The notes: generated by a model from the letters alone, not told the origin. A stretch of DNA of 64,000 nt from Brevibacterium sp. (GCF_031179145.1 NZ_JAPSIB010000006.1:97665-161664), one strand, 5' to 3'; numbered from the stretch's first letter, positions 17,334-26,537 are shown. A program made the numbers and translations.

Positions 17334-18329
17334 ATGCTGTCTCATGTGCTCTCCGTCCTCGATCTGCTCGACTCCCCGCAGGCGTCTGCCGCCGGCGTCA
17401 TCGAGGCGTTGGAAGCTTCGGCCCCCGACTTCGTCGAGTTCGAGTCCGAAGTCGTGACAGGGGAGAAGGGCTCCACAGACTTCATCAGGATCATCATTCC
17501 CGGAACCGAGGGAAAGCGATTCGGCGGTCGTGCCCGGACGCTGGGAATCCTCGGTCGCCTCGGCGGTCTGGGTGCCCGTCCCGAACTCATCGGCTTCGTC
17601 TCCGATGGGGACGGGGCCGCTGCGGCGCTGTCGGCGGCGGCCAAGCTGTGCGCCATGGCCGCGCAGGGTGACAGGTTGGTCGGCGACGTCATCGTCGCGA
17701 CGCACATCGATCCCGATGCCCCGACTCAGCCCCATGATCCGGTGCCATTCATGAACTCCGTGGTGGAGATCGAGGAGATGAATGCCCATGAGGTCAGCTC
17801 CGAAATGGACGCGATCGTGTCGATCGACACGACGAAGGGCAACCGGCTGCTCAACCACCGCGGCATCAGCATCACGCCGACGGCGAAGGATGGGTACCTC
17901 CTCCGCGTCAGCGAAGACCTCATCGGGGTTCTCGAAACCGTAACGGGGGATCATGCTCGGGTGTTCCCGATCACCCAGCAGGACATCACGCCCTACGGCA
18001 ATGGGCTGCACCACGTGAACTCGATCATGCAGCCGGCCGTCGCCACCGACGCGCCGGTGGTCGGCGTCGCACTGACCACGGTCACCGCGGTGGCCGGCTG
18101 CGCGACGGGTGCCAGCCATGCGGTCGACATCGAGGCCGCCACTCGGTTCGCGATCGAGGTCGCGAAAGGATTCGGCTCTGGAGCGGTCGACTTCTTCGAT
18201 GAGGTCGAATTCGAGCGGATCGTCGACCTCTACGGTTCGAACTCGCACTTCCGGAGGCAGGGAGGAGCCGGCACATTGTGCTCTTCCTGCGGCGGCAGGA
18301 TAGCCGACGAAGTCCGCGCGACGCGTTGA
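17334..18329 (+). CDS. DUF1177 family protein
   Basis: A 331-residue protein I assign to DUF1177 from its N-terminus (HVLSVLDLLDSPQASAAGVI), GGRARTLGILGRLGGLGARP, THIDPDAPTQPHDPVPFM, and a C-terminal Cys-x2-Cys-Gly-Gly-Arg. The function is not known. The family often lies near OPT transporters and peptidases. I prefer ATG 17334, which has GAGGTGAGG close upstream, over GTG 17325, which overlaps the previous stop but lacks spacing to a ribosome-binding site. It is the last gene of the OPT operon. The C-terminal cysteine pair could bind metal. Confidence 0.8.
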   Translation: MLSHVLSVLDLLDSPQASAAGVIEALEASAPDFVEFESEVVTGEKGSTDFIRIIIPGTEGKRFGGRARTLGILGRLGGLGARPELIGFVSDGDGAAAALSAAAKLCAMAAQGDRLVGDVIVATHIDPDAPTQPHDPVPFMNSVVEIEEMNAHEVSSEMDAIVSIDTTKGNRLLNHRGISITPTAKDGYLLRVSEDLIGVLETVTGDHARVFPITQQDITPYGNGLHHVNSIMQPAVATDAPVVGVALTTVTAVAGCATGASHAVDIEAATRFAIEVAKGFGSGAVDFFDEVEFERIVDLYGSNSHFRRQGGAGTLCSSCGGRIADEVRATR

Positions 18330-18439
18330 GATACATAGGGGTGGTCGCGGGTGAGATGGCAGCTTGGGTGATTAAGAAGGACTGTTGAGCGATCAGCTCA
18401 GGCCCGGCCGCCATCACCTCAGGCCGGGCCGCCATCACC
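18330..18439. other. Gap between convergent DUF1177 and crotonase genes
   Basis: This short convergent gap contains TGAGCGATCAGCTCA (a small inverted repeat near 18386-18400) and runs into the 21-bp tandem duplication described separately. No gene is visible. Confidence 0.4.
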
Positions 18440-18442
18440 TCA
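18401..18442. repeat. Tandem 21-bp duplication at the 3' end of a crotonase gene
   Basis: Two adjacent copies, 18401-18421 and 18422-18442, differ at one base (GGCCCGGCC versus GGCCGGGCC, each followed by GCCATCACCTCA). The second copy contains the stop codon of the minus-strand crotonase gene. The GC-rich arms could help end transcription from both sides. Only two copies are present, so it is not an array. Confidence 0.65.
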
Positions 18443-19189
18443 AGCCGAGGTGCCGTTGCGCAGGCTCTTCGCCACAGAGTTCACCTGGAGCTTCTTCTGG
18501 TTGTTCACCGTATCCGCGAAGGCCTGGAGGAACTCGGAATCAAAGGACTCCGCCAGTCCGATCTTGCTGCCGGCGAATGATTCGGCAGGGACTGCGGCGA
18601 ACCTCCGGACAGTATCCTTGGCGGTGCTGACGACTGCCGTCGATGGCACCAGGTGAGTGACAAGACCATAATTGTGCGCCTCGTGGCCGAACAGGAGTCG
18701 ACCGCTGAGGATCATTTCCTTCATCCGGGCGTACCCGACGCACATCTGCAGCAGGCGGGCACCCACTGCGCTTGCCATTCCGCTTCTCACCTCGGGTTGA
18801 CCCATTCGGGCGTCGGGGTGAGAGACGATGCTGTCGGAGCACAGTGCCACTTGGAATCCGGAACCAGCTGCCACGGCGTTGATCGCCGCAACCACGGGCT
18901 TCGGGCAGAAGCGGACTGCATCATAAGTGGTCTTGAGCTCGGCCATCTCCGTCTCGATATCGGTTTCCGACCAGTCGACAGCATCGTCGAGGTCCTGACC
19001 TGCGCAGAATGCCTCGGGGGCACCACCGGTGATGACGATGCCTTGGCAGTCGACGGTCCCGTCTCCGCAGTCAGCCAGAATTCTCACGAATTCCCTGCGC
19101 ATCGCACGGGTCCAGGCATTTCGCTTGCCGACGTTCGTGATCGAGACGATGGCGATCGAGTCCTCGACGGTGACAGTGACTTCTCCCAT
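18440..19189 (-). CDS. Enoyl-CoA hydratase/isomerase (crotonase) family protein
   Basis: A 249-residue crotonase-fold protein acting on acyl-CoA thioesters. The oxyanion-hole segments FCAGQDLDD and NAVAAGSGFQVAL are present, and MGQPEVRSGMAS keeps the Glu used by hydratases. The ATG is preceded by AGAGGAA. It resembles the crotonase at 37181 more closely than the adjacent one at 19231 (shared FCAGQDL and GQPEV-SG). It is the third gene of a minus-strand set after a CaiB-type CoA-transferase and another crotonase, so a hydration or isomerisation step on a CoA-activated acid is likely. Confidence 0.88.
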   Translation of the reverse strand: MGEVTVTVEDSIAIVSITNVGKRNAWTRAMRREFVRILADCGDGTVDCQGIVITGGAPEAFCAGQDLDDAVDWSETDIETEMAELKTTYDAVRFCPKPVVAAINAVAAGSGFQVALCSDSIVSHPDARMGQPEVRSGMASAVGARLLQMCVGYARMKEMILSGRLLFGHEAHNYGLVTHLVPSTAVVSTAKDTVRRFAAVPAESFAGSKIGLAESFDSEFLQAFADTVNNQKKLQVNSVAKSLRNGTSA

Positions 19190-19230
19190 GGGGATTCCTC
19201 TCTTCTCGGCCGGCAGCCGACGTTCAATGA

Positions 19231-20046
19231 TCAGCGACCGGTCCAGACCGGAGGCCGGTGTTCGAGGAAGGCCGTGAGGCCCTCCCGGTAGTCCGCGGAT
19301 TCGAAAACGGATTGGCGGACGTCGTCGACGGCTCCTTCGGCCAGGCGCTCACGCAGCCTGCGGATCTCGGTCTTCGAGGCCTTCAGCGATAGAGGAGCGC
19401 TCGTGCTGATGCGTTCTGTCAGCTTCTTCGTGGCCTCGTCAAGTTCGACTTCGGGCACCACCTCTGCGGCAAGACCTGCAGCCACGATCTCCTGTGCCCT
19501 GATCAGGCGCGAACTCAGCAGCATGTCCAGGGCGCGGGGAATTCCCACCTGACTGGCGAGGAGCACGTACGTCGCAGGCGGCAGCGTTCCGCCGGTCGTC
19601 CGCGCCATCGGATAGCCCAGCTTCACAGAATCGGCGACAACGCGCAGATCGCAGGCGAGCGCGAGAGTCGCACCCGCGCCGACACATGGCCCAGCGATGG
19701 CTGCAACGGTCGGAATCGAGAGATTCTGGATGGCAGAGATGATCTCGCTGATGCCGTCTTCGTAGTCGCGGTAGGTCTCCCAGTCGAGGATGTCGGCGAC
19801 AGCAGTGATGTCGGATCCCGCGGCGAACGAGCGTCGACTTCCGTCAACTCCGCCGAAGACTAAGGACGTGACGGTTGGATCCGATTCGGCTCTTCTGCAT
19901 GCCTGCCGAATTCCCTCGTACATGTCCGAAGTCAGCGCATTGAGCGACTCGGGACGGTTGAACGTCACCCACAGACTCGAGCCGACGTGTGTGGTGAAGT
20001 AATCCTGGGACCGTGTGTCCAGCGATCTGTCGACTGTTTCATGCAT
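19231..20046 (-). CDS. Enoyl-CoA hydratase/isomerase family protein lacking the usual Glu
   Basis: A 271-residue crotonase-fold protein. Oxyanion-hole parts are FAAGSDITAVADI and GPCVGAGATLALACDLR. Where active hydratases carry a PE pair, this protein reads KLGYPMARTTGG, so at least one catalytic Glu is absent and a plain hydratase role is doubtful. Its ATG (20046) lies inside the end of the CoA-transferase gene with an 8-nt overlap. The frame is open further upstream, but that would run deep into the CoA-transferase gene. It may be an isomerase or racemase-type member acting on the transferase product. Confidence 0.85.
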   Translation of the reverse strand: MHETVDRSLDTRSQDYFTTHVGSSLWVTFNRPESLNALTSDMYEGIRQACRRAESDPTVTSLVFGGVDGSRRSFAAGSDITAVADILDWETYRDYEDGISEIISAIQNLSIPTVAAIAGPCVGAGATLALACDLRVVADSVKLGYPMARTTGGTLPPATYVLLASQVGIPRALDMLLSSRLIRAQEIVAAGLAAEVVPEVELDEATKKLTERISTSAPLSLKASKTEIRRLRERLAEGAVDDVRQSVFESADYREGLTAFLEHRPPVWTGR

Positions 20047-21277
20047 GTGCTGGAACCGCTTCCTGCTCCTGGGCAGTCGGAACCTCGGCCTGAGCGATGA
20101 CTTCACTCTCCAGCAGCATGTCAATGCGATCGGGTGCATATCCGAGATCACTGAGGACCGAGCGGGTGTGCTCTCCGAGCATCGGCCCGGCGCTGTCCCT
20201 TCGAGTCGGAGTCTCCGAGAAGCTCATCGCCGAACCCATCTGCCTGACTCGTCCGGCGGCTGGATGTTCTGAATCCCAGAAGAATTCACGGGCGAGGAGA
20301 TGCTCGTCGTTGAACGACTGGTCATACGACTGGACGGGAGCGCAGGGCACCCCCGCCTTCTCGAGCTCGGCGACCCAATGCGATGCCGGCTTCGTCGTCG
20401 TGGCGGCCTCCAACGCTGCCACGAGTTCGTTCCGATGCGCTCGGCGCGTGTTCTTGTCAACATATCGTTCGTCATCGAGGAGCTCGGTCGTTCCGGTCAC
20501 CGTGCACAGTGCCTCAAATGCGGAGGGGGTGACGGCGCCCACCGCAAATGAAGAGGAGCCGGCGGCCTTGAGGACTTGGTAGGGGGCGCTGATGGCATGC
20601 GCGGTTCCCTGCGGGACCGGAACATCTCCGTTGGCGAAATAGCGAGCGGCCTCCCAGACGGCTAGCGACATTCCTGATTCGAAGAGATTGACGTCGATGT
20701 GCTGGCCGAGCCCCGTTTCGTTCCGAGCCTGCAGCGCAGCAACTGCTCCGAGCGCACCGTAGATCCCACATACCAGATCGCAGACCGGAAAACCGACCTT
20801 GACGCCTTCCCCGCCTTCTGGGCCCGTCACGCTGATCATCCCGCTGCGCGCCTGAGCCATGATGTCGAGGCCGGGGTGCAATGCCAACGGTCCCGACTGA
20901 CCCCAGCCAGAGGCTGAGATGTAGATGAGTTCCGGATTGCGGGCATGCATCGCCTCGTAGCCGAGTCCCAGCCTGTTCATTGAGCCGGGGCGAAGGTTCT
21001 GGACGAGGATGTCGGCTTCGTCGATGAGCTTACAGGTGGTCTCAATGCCTTCCTCCGTTTTGAGGTCGATGGCCACTGACCGCTTGTTGCGATTGAAGCG
21101 CATGAATCCTGAACCCTCACCGTTGATGAAGGGAGCGGACGCACGTTCCTTGTCGCCGCCGTTCGGGGGTTCGACCTTGATCACGTCGGCACCGAGGTCT
21201 GCCAACTGCATCGAGCAGAACGGCCCGGCAAGAAAATTGGCGATCTCGACGACTCGTATGTTGCTGAGTGGGTGCAT
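20039..21277 (-). CDS. CaiB/BaiF-type (family III) CoA-transferase
   Basis: A 412-residue family III CoA-transferase. The N-terminus NIRVVEIANFLAGPFCSMQLADLGADVIKVE is partly diagnostic, as are DLKTEEGI and LVQNLRPG; the catalytic Asp is expected at GLDIMAQARSGMISVTG. The family moves CoA between carboxylic acids without hydrolysis (carnitine, bile acid, oxalate and aryl-succinate pathways). It is the first gene of the minus-strand transferase/crotonase/crotonase operon and is divergent to a LysR gene. A weak GAAGGAT lies upstream of the ATG. The acid substrate is not identifiable. Confidence 0.9.
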   Translation of the reverse strand: MHPLSNIRVVEIANFLAGPFCSMQLADLGADVIKVEPPNGGDKERASAPFINGEGSGFMRFNRNKRSVAIDLKTEEGIETTCKLIDEADILVQNLRPGSMNRLGLGYEAMHARNPELIYISASGWGQSGPLALHPGLDIMAQARSGMISVTGPEGGEGVKVGFPVCDLVCGIYGALGAVAALQARNETGLGQHIDVNLFESGMSLAVWEAARYFANGDVPVPQGTAHAISAPYQVLKAAGSSSFAVGAVTPSAFEALCTVTGTTELLDDERYVDKNTRRAHRNELVAALEAATTTKPASHWVAELEKAGVPCAPVQSYDQSFNDEHLLAREFFWDSEHPAAGRVRQMGSAMSFSETPTRRDSAGPMLGEHTRSVLSDLGYAPDRIDMLLESEVIAQAEVPTAQEQEAVPAHA

Positions 21278-21403
21278 GAGAAATCCTTCATCTGAGAATC
21301 GGGGAACTTCGGGCTGGTCGTCAGCCTTTGTTACGACGATAGGGAGCAGAATTCCTCCGGTCTATAGTTGTTTGAGTCCTATTCTTCATGTATTGATATA
21401 GCT

Positions 21404-22309
21404 ATGGCTATTGATCCGACGTTCTCGCAACTCAAGGCCTACATCGCGGTGTGCGAAGAGCTGCATTTCGGCAGGGCCGCCGATCGCCTTCACATCACCC
21501 AGCCACCGCTGAGCAAGATGATCCGAACGTTGGAGAAGTCTCTCGAGACTCAGCTGCTCGAACGAACCTCCCGTCGAGTGGAGATCACTCCTGCGGGTCA
21601 GGCGTTCCTCAAAGATGCGCGTCTGCTCGTCGAGCATCTCGACCGCGCCAAGCGCACGGCACGGGAAGTCAGCCAGGGGTTGGGCGCCACCTATCGAGTT
21701 GGTTACATCGAGAGCGCGGGACTCGACATACTCGGCAGTGCTCTGACGGCTTTCAGGCTCCTGCATCCCGATACCCACCTCGAGCTCCACGAAATGCACA
21801 CCACCGAACAGGTGGAACGGCTGCGGGACCATCATCTCGATCTTGGACAGGTGCGGGCCGGCGCTGTCGGTGAGCCGGGGATCGAACTTGAGGACGCATA
21901 CGAGGATGAGCTCGTCCTGGCGGTGCCCGACCAGTTCCCGATCGTCGGCGAATCGGTGGAGTTGGCGAGGCTCGCGCTGGAGAAATTCGTCGTCTATCAT
22001 CCCAGCCTCGGGGGAGGAACTCTCAATGCCACCTTGGAGGCGACGTCCAAGGCGGGATTCACGCCGCGGATCGAACACATGGCCACAAGCACCCCGATGC
22101 TGTTCAGCCTCGTTGCGGCCGGCGAAGGTGTTGCGCTCGTGGTCGAGCGGACTGTGCGACCGGGTCGCCCAGGTATTCGCACGGTCAGGGTGACGAACCC
22201 TGTCCCGTACATTCAGGTCTACCACGCGTGGCGGAGCGGGGAAGACAATGATGTACTCAGGAGTTTCCGCAACCTCGTCAACAAGTACGGTGCGATGAAC
22301 TCCCACTGA
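21404..22309 (+). CDS. LysR family transcriptional regulator
   Basis: A 301-residue LysR protein of the CatR/BenM-like branch: an N-terminal winged helix (FSQLKAYIAVCEELHFGRAA, then ITQPPLSKMIRTLEKSLE) and an effector domain. I start it at ATG 21404 (MAIDPTFSQ). The frame opens at 21368 but neither start has a good Shine-Dalgarno. It is divergent to the CoA-transferase operon, with an AT-rich gap of 126 bp, and may also affect the ABC-importer block downstream. Confidence 0.9.
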   Translation: MAIDPTFSQLKAYIAVCEELHFGRAADRLHITQPPLSKMIRTLEKSLETQLLERTSRRVEITPAGQAFLKDARLLVEHLDRAKRTAREVSQGLGATYRVGYIESAGLDILGSALTAFRLLHPDTHLELHEMHTTEQVERLRDHHLDLGQVRAGAVGEPGIELEDAYEDELVLAVPDQFPIVGESVELARLALEKFVVYHPSLGGGTLNATLEATSKAGFTPRIEHMATSTPMLFSLVAAGEGVALVVERTVRPGRPGIRTVRVTNPVPYIQVYHAWRSGEDNDVLRSFRNLVNKYGAMNSH

Positions 22310-22648
22310 TTGAACCAACGGGAATCAGCCATTCCCTAGAGGCAATCAATGATTGCGAAATGGGACACGGTAAGTCATAGACCTTGGTCCTCGGAACTTC
22401 TAGTGTGGAGACACATCAGATGCACCTCGCTGGAAGTGACGTCGATTGCGACCAGGCAGCCGGACACGGTCTGCCGAAGCATTCGAAGTCAGAGCTCGAC
22501 GCTGAGCAGCCGCTTTCACGTTCTCGACTCAATCACGTTATTCGGACGATCGAGGCACCGCGGGGGCCGGTGGATCCAACCCGCGCGAGGCGACAGCTGA
22601 TCGAATCGTGAAGAACTACTTCTCCTGCTCTCAATGAAGGGAACCATC
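22310..22648. other. Non-coding gap before the solute-binding protein gene
   Basis: These 339 bp lie between the LysR gene and the ABC solute-binding protein gene. Short frames exist but have neither family resemblance nor a ribosome-binding site, so I treat it as the promoter and leader region of the importer. No strong -35/-10 pair stands out. Confidence 0.4.
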
Positions 22649-24226
22649 ATGATCAACCTCAGGAGGCCAGTCCTGCGCTCTCCGGTCAAACGGACCGTCG
22701 CGGCGGCCGGGACAGCCGCCCTGGTCGCCGGGCTGGCGGCCTGTGGAGGCTCGTCGTCGGCGACGACCGACCAGAATCCCGAGCAGCTGACCATCGCTGC
22801 GAGCACTGAACCGAAGAGCTTGGACCCAGCCGATGCCGCGGACTATGCCAACTATGCCCTCAACGGTCTGATCTACTCGCCCCTGTTCATGAAGGACGAA
22901 AAGGGCGAACCGCAGCCGGTGCTCGCCAAGGACTACTCGGTCAGCGAAGACAAGACGAAATGGACGATCAACCTGAAGGAGGGAATCTCCTTCAGCGACG
23001 GAACGCCGTTCAACGCCGAAGCCGTCTGCTACAACGTCGATCGGCTCATCGACCCTGAATCCTCATACGGAGCGTCGGCCCGGTGGAATGTCGTGGACGG
23101 TTGCGAGACCATCTCGGATTCTCAGGTCGTCCTCGATACGGGTGAGCCGTACGCGCTGCTCATGACCTCGATTCTCTCCCATCCGCCGATGTCGCAGATG
23201 GTGTCTCCGTCCATGGAGGAGTTCGGGGATGAGAAAGGCAGCAATCCGGTCGGCACAGGGCCATACAAGATCACGAACTGGGCCAACGGATCCAAGGTCA
23301 GCCTGGAGAAGAATCCTGAGTACAACGCGGAGGTGCTGGGAGAAGCGCCCGTCTTCGACACAGTCGAATGGCGGATTGTTGCAGAGGACACCACGCGCGT
23401 ACTGCAGCTGGAATCCGGAGAGGTCGACTTCGCCTACAACATTCCGTCGACAAGCACGGATCAGCTGGAGTCGAATGGCAATGTCGAACTGATCAAGGTG
23501 GCAGGGCGCTTCGCCCAGTACTCTCTCAATGCGACGAAGGAGCCCTTCGACGATGTCAAGGTGCGTCAGGCCGCAAACCATGCGGTGAACAAGGAGCAGA
23601 TCGCCAAAGAACTTCTCAATGGAGAGGCCAAGGTGGCGACGGGCTCGGCCGGCAGCGCTGCACAGGGCTTCGCGCCGGTCGGGCAGTACGAGTACGATCC
23701 GGAGAAAGCGAAGAAGCTTCTTGAGGAGGCCGGTGCGGTCGGCGCAGAAGTCGCGATCACCACACCGGTGGGCCGCTACCCTCAGGACAAGGTGGTTGCT
23801 GAGGCAGTGACTCAGCAGCTCAACGAGGTGGGCTTCAAGGCGACGACCAACGCCATCGGCGACTGGCCGACACTGCAGAAGGATATGTTCTCCGACAAGC
23901 TCCAAACTGCCTATATGGCTTGGTCTCCGGGAGCGGTCGAAGCACTGTACGAGCAATGGGACGGCTGTACGAAGTCCCAGTGGGCACTCGGTCACCACTG
24001 TGTGCCGAAGCTGACTGAGCTGCGAGAAGAGGCGTCAGCAGAATTCGATGAGGGGAAGCGCGCGGCCCTCGAAGAGGAGCTCCAACAGACTGCTTTCGAC
24101 CAGGCGCTCGGTCTCTATATGTTCGAGATCAACGATGTCAACGGTCAGTCGACGGCGCTGGAAACCATCTATGAGGATCCCATGACCTACGTCAACTTCC
24201 TCACCGCGAAGCCGAAGGAAGGGTGA
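22649..24226 (+). CDS. ABC importer solute-binding lipoprotein (family 5, Dpp/Opp type)
   Basis: A 525-residue extracytoplasmic lipoprotein. A basic start and hydrophobic segment are followed by the lipobox LAACGG (Cys near residue 31) and a Ser-rich linker. The mature part opens with QLTIAASTEPKSLDPADAADY, the normal start of SBP_bac_5 domains, and includes GTGPYKITNW. I prefer ATG 22649 (AAGGGA 6 nt upstream) over ATG 22634, which lacks a site. It is followed by a strong terminator, so the abundant binding protein is probably transcribed apart from the permease genes at 24577. Ligands of this family are peptides, nickel or other small solutes. Confidence 0.93.
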   Translation: MINLRRPVLRSPVKRTVAAAGTAALVAGLAACGGSSSATTDQNPEQLTIAASTEPKSLDPADAADYANYALNGLIYSPLFMKDEKGEPQPVLAKDYSVSEDKTKWTINLKEGISFSDGTPFNAEAVCYNVDRLIDPESSYGASARWNVVDGCETISDSQVVLDTGEPYALLMTSILSHPPMSQMVSPSMEEFGDEKGSNPVGTGPYKITNWANGSKVSLEKNPEYNAEVLGEAPVFDTVEWRIVAEDTTRVLQLESGEVDFAYNIPSTSTDQLESNGNVELIKVAGRFAQYSLNATKEPFDDVKVRQAANHAVNKEQIAKELLNGEAKVATGSAGSAAQGFAPVGQYEYDPEKAKKLLEEAGAVGAEVAITTPVGRYPQDKVVAEAVTQQLNEVGFKATTNAIGDWPTLQKDMFSDKLQTAYMAWSPGAVEALYEQWDGCTKSQWALGHHCVPKLTELREEASAEFDEGKRAALEEELQQTAFDQALGLYMFEINDVNGQSTALETIYEDPMTYVNFLTAKPKEG

Positions 24227-24291
24227 TGAGGGCGGGCTTGAACCGAACACCTCACTGACGAATCCGCACGGCCGGCCATCGTCCTTCCGAG

Positions 24292-24338
24292 GCGTCTTCA
24301 TCGCTGAGACATCCAGCGATGAAGGCGCTTCGTTTTCG
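24292..24338 (+). terminator. Rho-independent terminator after the binding protein gene
   Basis: A 15-bp stem (24292-24306 with 24314-24328, one G-T pair) and 7-nt loop is followed by the T-rich TTCGTTTTCG. It lies 66 nt after the stop codon of the binding protein gene. Confidence 0.75.
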
Positions 24339-24383
24339 TAAGCTGGACCACTGTCAAGATCGATCTCCCTTCCATTGATCAAG

Positions 24384-24413
24384 CTTCAATTGATACCTGA
24401 ATGGATATTGAAG
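24384..24413. promoter_or_regulatory. Candidate operator upstream of the ABC permease genes
   Basis: Inverted arms CTTCAAT (24384-24390) and ATTGAAG (24407-24413) are separated by 16 nt in an AT-rich part of the gap before the permease genes. A TAGCCT -10-like element follows near 24460. The arms and spacing suit a dimeric regulator such as one of the nearby LysR proteins, but this is not shown. Confidence 0.35.
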
Positions 24414-24576
24414 TTATGCAAACAGGACATGCTCTGCCATAGACGGAAGTCTTGGCGTTGCCTAGCCTGGAATCTATGAAGGCACTGCTCCGGCGGTGTC
24501 GTGACAGCTCAACTCAAGGACGAGAAATGACTCTTCACTCACCCAGCGAAGCCCACGGTCGGCGAGGTGGCCGACC

Positions 24577-25503
24577 ATGACGACGTACATCGTCAGACGG
24601 GTGATGCAGGCGCTGCCGATCATGATCGCTGTCTCGTTCCTCGTATTCATGATGAGCCGACTCATGCCAGGCGACCCTGCTGCAATGATCGCTGGGCCCC
24701 AAGCCACACCAGAACTTGTCGAGAACATCCGCCAGGAGCTCGGCCTCGACGAACCGATGCTCACCCAGTACTGGGCATTCCTGACAGGATTGCTGCAGGG
24801 AGACCTCGGCAACTCGATCCTCACCAAGGCGCCGGTCACCGCAGAGATCGGCAGCCGCCTCGGTGCTTCGCTCCAGCTCGCCGCTGTTGCTCTCGTGTTC
24901 TCATCCGTCATCGGACTCAGCCTCGGACTCATCGCCGGATCGCGTCCGGGAAGCAGATTCGACAAGGCGATCCTGGTCGGCTCGGTGGGGACACTCTCGA
25001 TTCCGAACTTCTGGCTGGGCCTGACCCTTCTCGTCTACCTGGCAGGACAGCTCGGCTGGTTCCCCGTGGGCGGCAACAATGCGCCCTCGAGCGTGATACT
25101 GCCAGCCATCACACTGGCGTTGCCTCCGTCAGTGATGGTCGCGCGACTGACTCGGGCCAGCGTTGCCGGCGAAGTCGGCAAGGCCTACGTCTGGAGCGCA
25201 AGGGCGAAAGGCGCTTCGAACCGACGCGTCATGGGCCACCACGTGCTGCGCAACGCCCTCCTGCCGGCGGTCACGATGATCGGTTTGGAGGCGGGATCAC
25301 TGCTCTCCGGGGTCATCGTCATCGAAACCGTGTTCGCTTGGCCGGGAATCGGCACACTGCTCATCAACTCCCTCATGGTCCGTGACTACCCCGTGATCCA
25401 GGGACTCATTCTCTTCTTCTCCTTCGTGTACATCTTCGTCAACCTCGCTGTCGATGTTCTCTACGGCGTGCTCGACCCACGAACTGCGCACGCCTCCTCA
25501 TGA
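24577..25503 (+). CDS. ABC importer permease (DppB-like)
   Basis: A 308-residue inner-membrane permease of the DppB/OppB type, with an N-terminal helix, a periplasmic loop containing PGDPAAMI and QELGLDEPMLTQYW, and the BPD_transp_1 domain. The EAA-type coupling loop is visible as YVWSARAKGASNRRVMGHHV around residues 206-225. GAGGTGG precedes the ATG. It forms a full importer with the next three genes and the lipoprotein at 22649. Confidence 0.93.
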   Translation: MTTYIVRRVMQALPIMIAVSFLVFMMSRLMPGDPAAMIAGPQATPELVENIRQELGLDEPMLTQYWAFLTGLLQGDLGNSILTKAPVTAEIGSRLGASLQLAAVALVFSSVIGLSLGLIAGSRPGSRFDKAILVGSVGTLSIPNFWLGLTLLVYLAGQLGWFPVGGNNAPSSVILPAITLALPPSVMVARLTRASVAGEVGKAYVWSARAKGASNRRVMGHHVLRNALLPAVTMIGLEAGSLLSGVIVIETVFAWPGIGTLLINSLMVRDYPVIQGLILFFSFVYIFVNLAVDVLYGVLDPRTAHASS

Positions 25504-25534
25504 GCGCAGTGCACTCACAACCGATCGGTATGTC

Positions 25535-26509
25535 ATGACTTCACCCACAGAAGATCACACGCGACCCACTCAGGCGGAAGGGCTCTCGACTCCCGGCTCA
25601 ACTGTCGAGCCGGTCCCGACAGTCGTCCTCAGAAGGTCGAAGAGCGCGCGGCTCAAAGGCGCCCAGAACGACGAGTCGATCCGCTACGCGTTCGCGAGGA
25701 TGGTGCGCAAACCACTCCCCGCGCTGTCGCTGATGATACTGACGTTCATGGGAATCATGGTGGTGTTCCCGGATCTGTTCACCCAGTTCAAACCGGGTCA
25801 ACAGGACCTGTCAGCTGTCATGCAGGACCCCAGCCCAGAGCATTGGCTGGGAACAGATGCGCTCGGACGCGATCTGTGGTCGCGGATAGTCCATGGAGCT
25901 CGCTACACGCTGGGGCTGGCTCTGGTGGCCAATATCATCGCATCGGTCGTCGGCGGGCTCCTCGGCACCTTCGCCGGGTACATCGGTGGAATCGTCGATA
26001 ACGCGCTGATGCGAATCCTCGACGTCTTCCTGTCGTTCCCAGGCATCGTTCTCGCCATCGCCTTCATGGCGGTGGCAGGGTCGGGAACCCCCAGCCTCGT
26101 CTTCGGAGTCGTACTCTACACATTCCCGCTCTACGCCCGGGTCGCTCGCGCCGCCACGCTGTCCGTGCGATCCCACGACTTCCTCGCTTCCGCACGGCTC
26201 AGCGGAAGGCGCACTTTGACAATCATGTTCGACCATGTGGTCCCCAACATCAGCGCCACGATGACAGCTCTGGCCGTGGTGCGCATGGCCGAGTGCATTC
26301 TCACGATCTCCGCGCTCAGCTTCCTTGGAATCGGGCTCGAGCCGGGGGTCCCCGAATGGGGTCAGATGCTCAGCGACGGTCGGCAGTACATGCTGAGTCG
26401 ACCGGACGCCGTCCTCTATCCGGGGCTGGCGATCATGTTGGCAGTGCTCGCGATCAACGTCCTGGGACAGTACCTCACCGACATCTTCGATCCCTATCAG
26501 AAGTCCTGA
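25535..26509 (+). CDS. ABC importer permease (DppC-like)
   Basis: A 324-residue partner permease of the DppC/OppC type. A long hydrophilic N-terminus precedes the first membrane helix (LSLMILTFMGIMVVF). PSPEHWLGTDALGRDLWSR is the diagnostic OppC segment, and FLASARLSGRRTLTIMFDHV is the coupling loop. The ATG at 25535 (MTSPTEDHT) is the first reasonable start; its ribosome-binding site is weak. It begins 31 nt after the DppB-like gene. Confidence 0.92.
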   Translation: MTSPTEDHTRPTQAEGLSTPGSTVEPVPTVVLRRSKSARLKGAQNDESIRYAFARMVRKPLPALSLMILTFMGIMVVFPDLFTQFKPGQQDLSAVMQDPSPEHWLGTDALGRDLWSRIVHGARYTLGLALVANIIASVVGGLLGTFAGYIGGIVDNALMRILDVFLSFPGIVLAIAFMAVAGSGTPSLVFGVVLYTFPLYARVARAATLSVRSHDFLASARLSGRRTLTIMFDHVVPNISATMTALAVVRMAECILTISALSFLGIGLEPGVPEWGQMLSDGRQYMLSRPDAVLYPGLAIMLAVLAINVLGQYLTDIFDPYQKS

Positions 26510-26537
26510 GCCCGGACACATTCATGAAAGTGAACCG

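Noticed and set aside
18401..18442. CRISPR-like repeat
   Set aside because: Only two directly adjacent copies, no spacers and no cas genes.
22349..22600. Possible small gene in the gap before the ABC binding protein
   Set aside because: No ribosome-binding site, no family resemblance and codon use unlike the neighbours; treated as leader or promoter DNA.
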